Below, one piece after another: positions 27,001 to 36,000 of a stretch of 64,000 nt of DNA (within the stretch, counting starts at the first letter, position 1; every line of letters starts with the position of its first letter). The stretch spans positions 11,470,001 through 11,534,000 of the forward strand of contig BTRK01000001.1 of the NCBI GenBank assembly GCA_036245805.1, given 5' to 3'. The stretch is from Pristionchus mayeri. Taxonomy: Eukaryota; Nematoda; Chromadorea; Rhabditida; Neodiplogasteridae. The notes beneath the pieces are model-generated. The model was given only the letters and a program-made list of their open reading frames with translations, was not told where the DNA came from and searched no databases. Both the position numbers and the translations under genes were made by a program.

Positions 27001-30000
27001 TCCCGTAGCAGCCGTCGTGCTGACTGAAAGGAAGCGATTTGCAAATAGTGTTGGTACAGGAACCAGTTTGGTACCCGAGCGAGGTTTGGGCCGGAATCAG
27101 TTTGGTACCCGAGCCAGTTTTGGTCCGGAACCAGTTTGGTACCCGAACCAAGGCGGTACCAGATCCAGGTTGGTACCGGAACCATGTTGGTACCCGAACC
27201 AAATCGGTACCATAACCCATCCTCACCTGCAGCAGCTGTTGATCTGGGGCATGCAGTCGTCGTCGCACAGTACGTACGCACCAGTGTAGGCGAGCTGGCT
27301 GGAGATGAGATCCGACCCGCACTCCCACCACTCGGGGATAACGAAGGCACTGAAAGTACGTCCGCAATATTATGAGACATTAAAGGTACGCCAGCAATAT
27401 TCCAAGACACTGAAGTGCGCCAGCAATATTTTTCAAAGCGCGGAACATGAGATCCGACCCGCACTCGGGAATCACAATGCCAGGGCACTGAAAGGGTGTC
27501 AGCAATTACAAGGCACTGAAAGTGCGCCAGCAATATTCCAAGATACTGAAAGTGCGTCAGCTATATTTTTCAAAGCGCGGAAAATGAAATCGGACCCGCA
27601 CTCCCAAGGCACTGAACGGTTACTGTAACCCGATATATACATTTCACCAAGGGATAAAACAAGGTTGAGATTACGGTAACTTGGAATGGTGCCAAAATCT
27701 CAAACATCAAATAGTCTTTTAAACTCACCCAACGAAAGAAGCAAAGACGCAGAAGCCCAGCAGAGTCGGCAGATGCATGACGGTAGAGCAGCGGATACGG
27801 TAACTGATACGGTAGAATTGGGTACGGTAACTGACTGGATACCGTAGCACGGATAGGGTTCAAAGAACGAGCACCAACCTTGGTTGGAGAGGGAGAAAGG
27901 AGCTAGTAGAAGGAGAGATGAGCGAGCGATACGGTACCTGATACGGTATGACCGGTTAGGGTTTGGGGCCATGGCACGAACCTGGATGGGAGAGGGAGAA
28001 AAGACGAGTAGGGGAGGGGGAGAGGGGACGAGCGACCAGTCGGGAGGAGAGACGAGTAGAGAAGTGAATGGAGATCCATTGGAGAACGAAGAGGAGAGAG
28101 TGCATTATAATTTTATTGAGTAATCAAATCTTGTATTCAAATTGATAATATCTGCTCAATTTGAATGATTCTGCGTTCTAATTATGGGCTGGACTAGTCG
28201 CAACTGGCTTCCCATTGAGTTCACTGAGGAGAGATTGAAGACCGCTCGAGATTAGGGTTCTCTTATTGCAAAATTTTAGCTCGTTTTCAAACATGTGTGT
28301 TATATGGCGAATTCGCTTCTCTTTATGTAAAGCACCCGAAACATACGCGAAAATACAGCTGGACTTTTCCAATAAGAGAACTCTGCTCGAGATATCAGAA
28401 TAGGGAATCGCGATAGAGTGAGTCTGATACAGAAGTCACCCCCCTCCATCGATCCATTGTTGTTCCTCATTTTGCGATTCCTTGCTATGTCCCCGCAAAA
28501 ATACAATGAACATTAGAATTCGAGGAATTCTAATGATCATTGTATTTATTGAAAAATTCGTAATTGCTTTAAAAGTTGAGAGAAAAGGTCGATAAAAAAG
28601 GAAAATGTTCAGCTCATCAAGACCAATAACTTTCTTGTTGATTACTTTTACGATAGATAAAGTCTAATATATGAAAATGTGAAAAATCGAAAAAAAATTA
28701 TTATTTTTGTCCTGAAAATAGAATGACCTGAAAAATAAAGTTCCACATCCCGTTGAGATCTCTACGGATTCGGAATCTACGTACCTTTCTACCACGGTGC
28801 ACTTATTTTCAGGAAATTTCATGATGGAATATTTCCTTTTTTATCGCCTCAAACATGCTGAAACTCGTGTTTTCGTAAAAAATCGAAAATTTCACGTTCT
28901 TATATTTAAGTAATTATCGCTCGGGGATATAATTTCTTTCAGTTTTCAATGTTTACTGACCTATTTTTACAAATTTCCACTGAAATACCCGAATATTTCA
29001 ATACTTCATAATACGCCTGTCACGAGAGAATCGATTTGGGAGTGGTAATGGCAAAAAATTTTTTCATCATTTTTAATCACCCCTAGGTATGCCCTAACAC
29101 CACCAGAAGCCATTTTGTTCTGAGATTATTCTTTAGGTCACTACGTCGAGTACCCTACCTGCGACCCTAACTTTAACGGCGTATACCTCGTTTCTAGAGC
29201 GATTTTGAGGTAAATTTCGCTCTGAGGAGCCCCTGGTTATTTTTCGAGCTCTATCGATCTATCAAAACTAGAAGTCATGAATGTTCTTTAGGAGTGAGTT
29301 ACAGTTAAGATAGTTTAAGTCAAAAGTGTAGGAAAAGATTCCATAAATTTTGGGATATGTGATAGTCCGCGTCGAGCTCTTTCGAATAAGGTATTTGCGG
29401 TTCTAAAACGAGGGGGGCCCAAGCAACGTTTTGGCCCTTAGTAATGTTTAGTTTATTTGAAGTAATTTCATTTCATCTCTCGCCGCGCTCAATATGCGAA
29501 AGATAATTGAAAATGAAGAGACCAATATCTCTCACACCGAACCCTTCGGCGCGCGCAACCAAGAATGAATGGTCTTTATTTTTATTTTATGTTGAAAAAT
29601 ATCTTCAAATCTACTAAACCTTTTCTAAGGGCCAAAACGTTGCTTGGGTCCCCCTCTTTTTAGAACCGCAAATACCTTATTCGAAAGAGCTCGACGCGAA
29701 CTATCACATATCCCAAAATTTATGGAATCTTTCCTACACTTTTGACTTAACCTACCTTAACTGTAACTCAGTTCTAACGAACATTCATGACTTCTAGTTT
29801 TGATAGATCGATAGAGCTCGAAAAATAACCAGGGGCTCCTCAGAGCGAAATTTACCTCAAAATCGCTCTAGAAACGAGATATACGCCGTTAAAGTTAGGG
29901 TCGCAGGTAGGGTACTCGACGTAGTGACCTAAAGAATAATCTCAGAACAAAATGGCTTCGGGTGGTGTTAGGGCATACCTAGGGGTGAATAAAAATGATA

Positions 30001-33000
30001 GGAACATATTTTTCCATTTTGATCCCATTACCAAGTTTGGAAAATCTAGCTCGATTCTCTCGTGACGGGCGTGATAAAATCATAAAATTCGAGAAATTTG
30101 GTGAAAAATGTGATTTTGTGAAGTATTGAAATCTTCGGTTTCTTCAATGGAAATTTGTAAACCTAGGTCAGTAAACATTGAAAACTGAAAGAAATTATAT
30201 CCCCGAGCGATAATTACTTAAATGTAAGAACGTGAAATTTTCGATTTTTCTTGAAAACACGAGTATCAGCATGTTTGAGGCGATAAAAAAACAAATATAC
30301 CATCATGAAATTTCCTGAAAATAAGTGCACCGTGGTAGAAAGGTACGTAGATTCCGAATCCGTAGAGATCTCAACGGGATATGGAACTTTATTTTTCATC
30401 TCATTCAATTTTCAGGACAAAAAATATTTTTTTAGATTTTTTCACATTTTCATACATTAGACTTTATCTATCGAAAAAGTGATCAACATGAAAGTTGTAG
30501 GTCTTGATGAGCTGAACATTTTGCTTTTTTTATCGACCTTTTCACTAAACTTTTAAAGAAATTACGAATTTTTCATATTTCAAGCTGACCGGAGCCGCAT
30601 TTTAGGCAGTTTTAGGATTTCCGGAATTCTGTCTTCATAAAAACTTATGTGATCTTAGGGGCATCTACCACCAAAGTGGCTTTGAGATTAAAGCATTTTG
30701 AACGTTTTGTAAAGGTGGTGTCTCGATTTCATGCAATCTCTCAGAAGACACGTGTTATCGAATAGAGATGGCTCTAGACAGTGAATCCTATACAGTAGAT
30801 ACAGACCGTCTATTGCCTGATAGTCGACTAACAGTCGACTATCTAGTCAATTGGCCAATAGACTATTTGGTGATATCTAGTTAATTTTCAGGATGGATGT
30901 GTGCCTTAGTAGAGAATGCTCAATATTTCTTACAATTTCAAATCCGACTCCTGAGTCCGAAAAAAATGTTTTCGATTATATAAGCATTAGGCGGTCTCTA
31001 CTATACAGCCCCCCTACTCGGATTCACCCTAATTCGGGTAACCTTCTCTTCATTTTACACACTCCGGTGGAATGGCAAGAGAGTGTGTGAAGAGACCGTG
31101 GTTTCACTTCTCGAACTCTAATTCACACCTCCTTAATCCGTTTCGAACTGTCAAATTCTTTTCTGTTAGTCACTTCACGATTGCCCTGTCCCCGCAAGTA
31201 TACAGTGATAATTTATAGCAGCAAGATTGCGAGAGAATATGCTGGTCCGTTCATGTTTTTCTCGATTTCCGATGCATCAGAAAGTACAGCGCGCATTCGA
31301 TTCTCATTTTGCTTAAAATACGTCATGCTGCCTGGAACGATCGATTTTCGGGTTCCGGCGCGAAGGTGGTGCCGGAATGGTACCAGATCATGGTACCAAG
31401 CTATAACTCTTGTACCAGAACCAAGTTCGCCCTGGTCGGTACCAAGAAATAGCACATAGAACCAGACCACTGCGGGCACCGAGAGTGATAGCTGTTGATA
31501 CCAGACCCGGGCCTGTACCGTTACCAGCGCTTACTTGCAGCATCTGTTGATGGGGAGCATTCGCTCTGTGCACACTGCGAATGTTCCCGAATACGCCAGC
31601 TGTGTGGAGACGCCGCCCGAACCGCATTGCCACCAGGAGGGGGGGAGGAGGAGGAGGGGGGGAGGAGGAGGAGGGGGGAGGAGGAGGTGGGGAGGAGGAG
31701 GAGGGGGGGAGGAGGAGGAGGGGGGAGGAGGAGGAGGGGGGGAGGAGGAGGAGGGGGGGAGGGAGGAGGAGGGGGGAGGAGGAGGAGGGGGGGAGGAGGA
31801 GGGGGGGAGGAGGAGGAGGGGAGGAGGAGGAGGGGGGGAGGAGGAGGAGGGGGGGCGGTAATTAATATTCTCTAGGAAAATTCTGTAGGTGAAGGAGATT
31901 GAAATGAGAAGTGCCATGGTGGTGCAATTGATGAAATTGAGTTTGACGAAGTATCACTAATGCTTGTGATGTGGCTATTCCTTCCAAAATTGCCTAAAGT
32001 CGTAAAATTTTATTTAAAATACAAGCGATTTTTCGAATGAGGAAATAATGGAAACAGAGATTCAGAGAGTGTCTTGAAACAGAAGGAATTTCAAAATTTA
32101 TATTATTTTTACTTTAGTTACTAATTTTACAGGTGGAGAATATGGAGATGCAATAGTTTATTTTACAAAAGAAAAATGAACGGTGAATTGTCTAAACTAA
32201 ATTATTAAATGGTTGATTATTTTGAGGTGGAGAAGATGGCGGATCTCTTCGGCATCCACCTCCGCACGGGCTGTTTCTGCAACGCGGGCGCCTGCCAGAA
32301 GTGGGATCTTTGAACTTTTATATTTGCACTTCGTTGATGATCCTTCTTCCCTTTTCTGCCGCACTATGACCTACTAAAGACAGAATTTGTAAGAACGTGC
32401 CTCCTTTGTTATGGAAGAACTGAGGTTTCGGTGAAAATGATAATCTTCGCAGGTACCTCAAGCTGTCTAACGAGGACCTCAAGGCGAACTTTGAGGTGCG
32501 TGTTTTCGGGGGAAATGATTAAAGATGAACATATCAGGGTGTTCATTCTTCACTCTAAAATTGGCGTATGTGAGAGAATGTTTAGAATGATGAGACATAC
32601 AATCCAAATGTTCGAATAGTCTGCAGTTTTTAGTCAGGGAAGCGATGAGTGCGGAAGGCAATGGAAACGGAAGGAATATTTGGAAATCTATCAAATTTCA
32701 GTCCGGAAAGCGTTGCGGTGACTTGGTGGACCTCATCGACGGCAGGCCAGTGGGCGCCGTGAGACTATCCTTCGGAAAGGGATCCACCATGCAGGTGAGA
32801 ACAGTTGATATTTGGTCACTCTTTGATCTTGACTGTTTTAATTGTATGCATTAAGAAAGCCGGCTGTTCCTTCCGTATTACCCTTTATCGTGTGACCAAT
32901 TTCATACTTTATTTCCTGAATGGGTAGCTTCGCATGAGAAGGCCCTCTTCATACTGCACGCGCTCTCTCTCTCTCCAGTCTGACTAGCGAGAGAGAACGC

Positions 33001-36000
33001 AGAAAGAAGATACAATATCATGTGAAAACATGTTTGTTGTCGTGATGAACAGACGTAGCTGGATAGAGTTAGTGCTTGATGCTTCCCTTTCCTACAGTAT
33101 TCTAAGCCTACCGTACTTTCAGGATATCGATCTCATCTCCTCGATGCTCTCGTGTTGCTTCGTCGGCGGCGCCGTTTCCTCCCTGCGCCCGCCCGTGATT
33201 CCACTCGAGAGCCTCGTCAGGTATACGGTTGCTATAGCTATCGATAATACGATCTTATTTAGACTTTTTTGTGGAGCATATAAAAATAATAGGGTTACAT
33301 TATCTCGAATCAATAATTTATACTCAGGGCGCGAGTTGAGAGCCTTCACGTGTACCCGGTGAAGTCGTGCCGCGGAATTACGGTAGACAGGTACAGTATC
33401 TGCTTAATTTACGGTATCTCTCGCAAATCGATAATTGTCTATCTTATTCGATTCCTACAGTAATCCTTCTCCAGGTGGTCGCTGTCCTCCTCCGGCCTCT
33501 CATTCGATCGGCTCTTCTCCATCGTTTCCTCTGATGTGACTCTCACGCAGAAGCGAGTCAGGAGACTGTGCAGGATCGTGCCCAGGGTACGGGAGTTTGG
33601 GATACTATAGCGATCGATATTTCGGCTCGGGGATACTGTAACTGAAATTCGTAGAATACGGTAATAGAATCTGCTCGGATGACGAATCCTTTTCAATGAA
33701 AGTGAGTGCAAGGATGGAATATGGGAGCAATCGTATGACCCAGCGTGCAAACGAAGAGAGTCAGATCACATTGCTCGAATAGGGAGTTTGAGTGTTGATT
33801 ATATTTTACTCCTGAGAAAACCGGAACCATCACTAAATTTCGTGAATTTGGACATTAGAATCATTTGTGAAACAGATTCGTTTGCATTAGAAACGTGCGT
33901 TTCACGTTGATTTTGTGGCCAGGAAATAATATGTTTCGTGGTTCATTTATGACAATCGATTCACATGAAGCAGCGATTGTTCTGAGGGCGCAGAGAGAAA
34001 ATAATAAATAAAGCTAAACTTCAATGGGAAAGCAGACGTAGAGCTATCAATCGCTGGGGTGGAGGAAACAATTTCGTAAATCTTTCCAGATCGACCTCGA
34101 CTCAACCACGCTCTTCCTCCGATCTGAGGACGACGACAACGAAATTGAGGTAGGGTTCAAGGTTCGTATTTTTAGAGCACGCCTAGTCAAGCCGGCTTGA
34201 AGCCATCTTCTGTAATAATGAAGTCATAATTCGTTGAGTTGTCCGTAGCTCACTTCACTACCCCGGCGTCATCTACAACACATCGATATCAGATTTTCAT
34301 TTACTTCAAAATATCAATTTAAATATCCATCTTTCTGCATCACTCAGTTTCTTTAGATTCCGCCCATCTCATCGACGGAAGAAAACGGAAGAGTCGGGTC
34401 GGCCGCATCCAATCTCGTGTGCACATCCAAGTGAGATTTCCTACCCATTTAATACCTCACTGTCCCGTACGGAGGAGAGAAAGTGTAAACAAGTAGAAAA
34501 CATTTTTTTTAAATTTCCATGTTCTCTCGCTAGCGGGGAATGTTTATGTTATCCTGCTTCTTTTGATCTACTTATGACTGAAAATGCCTATCCTGAACTC
34601 ACAGTATCCTTACAGTATCCAAACTCGAGACGTAGGCGGGGCATCGGTCTCGGCCTGGTTGAGCGATCAATTGGACTTTCCTGCTTGTGTGCTGAGGAGG
34701 GTCGAGAGTGGAGGTGAGCTGTGCCCAATTCATTTCACATACTATATCTCCTGGCCGAGCGGGCTTCAGCTAGAGATTGCTTAGCAAGAAATATATCTCT
34801 CTAAATAAACATTTTGCACAGAAAATTGGCAATTAGTCGTTGCGGCGTTCTGCAAGAAATCGCTTTTTCCATTTTGTGTTCGCTCTCGCCAGCCAGGTCG
34901 ATCAGAGACCACACATAGTAAAGGGAGTCGTTTGTTAAGAAGCCACCACGCATTTTAATGTTAGTCACCATCCGCCAACTGAAAATCATTGGCTAAATGC
35001 AGATTCTTGTGATAATTTTTATGTGTTTCACTGATGCTTTATCGCTTTTAAAGTCCTTTCCAGCCAGTTGTCAGTTCGCAAATAGTCTAGAAAAAACAAA
35101 TTATTGTTGGAACCACTAAAGAGTATGTAAAATGAAGATTCACAAAGTTCAAAGATCAAGTTTTCCTCTCCAGACCGTTCCTTCTCGAACGACTCACCCT
35201 ACCTGCTCGTTTCCTACTCATCGGCTACCGTAATCTCCGCATCGATTGGCATGGACGTGCAGGAGTACTGTAGCCGGTTCAGGCCGAATATCGTCGTGAG
35301 GTAATATACAAGCTGCGTATATCTTTAGATCACAACACACACGCTCTTCGACAAGAATCAGCACTTAATTTTACTTTTTTTTCCATCAGAGAAAGGCATC
35401 TCGTCGGTTAAGCTTCACAACTCATTTATAATTCTTCGTTTTAATCGTGCTTCGATATGACGGATTTTTCCTGTGGAAAAAATATTTAAAAATCAATATT
35501 CAGCGGTCTTCCGCCATTCATCGAGGACGACGCGGAGCAGATCGAGATAGACGGACACGTCTTCGAGGTACGGTAGGCTATCAGAAACTGGCTTACCGTA
35601 ACCCATACATATTTAATTTTACCGTCGTCTATTGTAAACTACCGTCATAACTTATTACCATAATCCAGACCTATTTTGACCTACCGACAGTTAGTGTTGA
35701 TATAAAACGCATGCATCCATTACTGTTTAACTACAATTTACGTTATCCATTGGCATCGAGGTCACCGAGCCATCGATCGATACCTCTCACTCACTTCTCG
35801 ATTGCTTCCTACCGTATCCCTCCTTCCAGGTGGTCGGCAAGTGCGTCCGGTGCGAGATGATCTGCATCGATCAGGCAACTGGCGACAAGGACCCGGCCGC
35901 TCTGCTGGCCCTCAGGGAATCGAGACGGGGCGAGGGGGTACGGTATAATCCTTAATCGATAACTGACTATATTGTTTTAATTCAGCTGATACTGTAGAAA

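Noticed and set aside
26930..27533. Minus-strand frames of 145 and 187 codons
   Set aside because: They read through introns and the GGTACC minisatellite of gene E; only the spliced model gives the family motifs.
31495..31917. Several frames of 80-128 codons rich in Gly, Arg, Glu or Pro, Ser
   Set aside because: They are translations of the GGA-rich microsatellite in different frames and strands.
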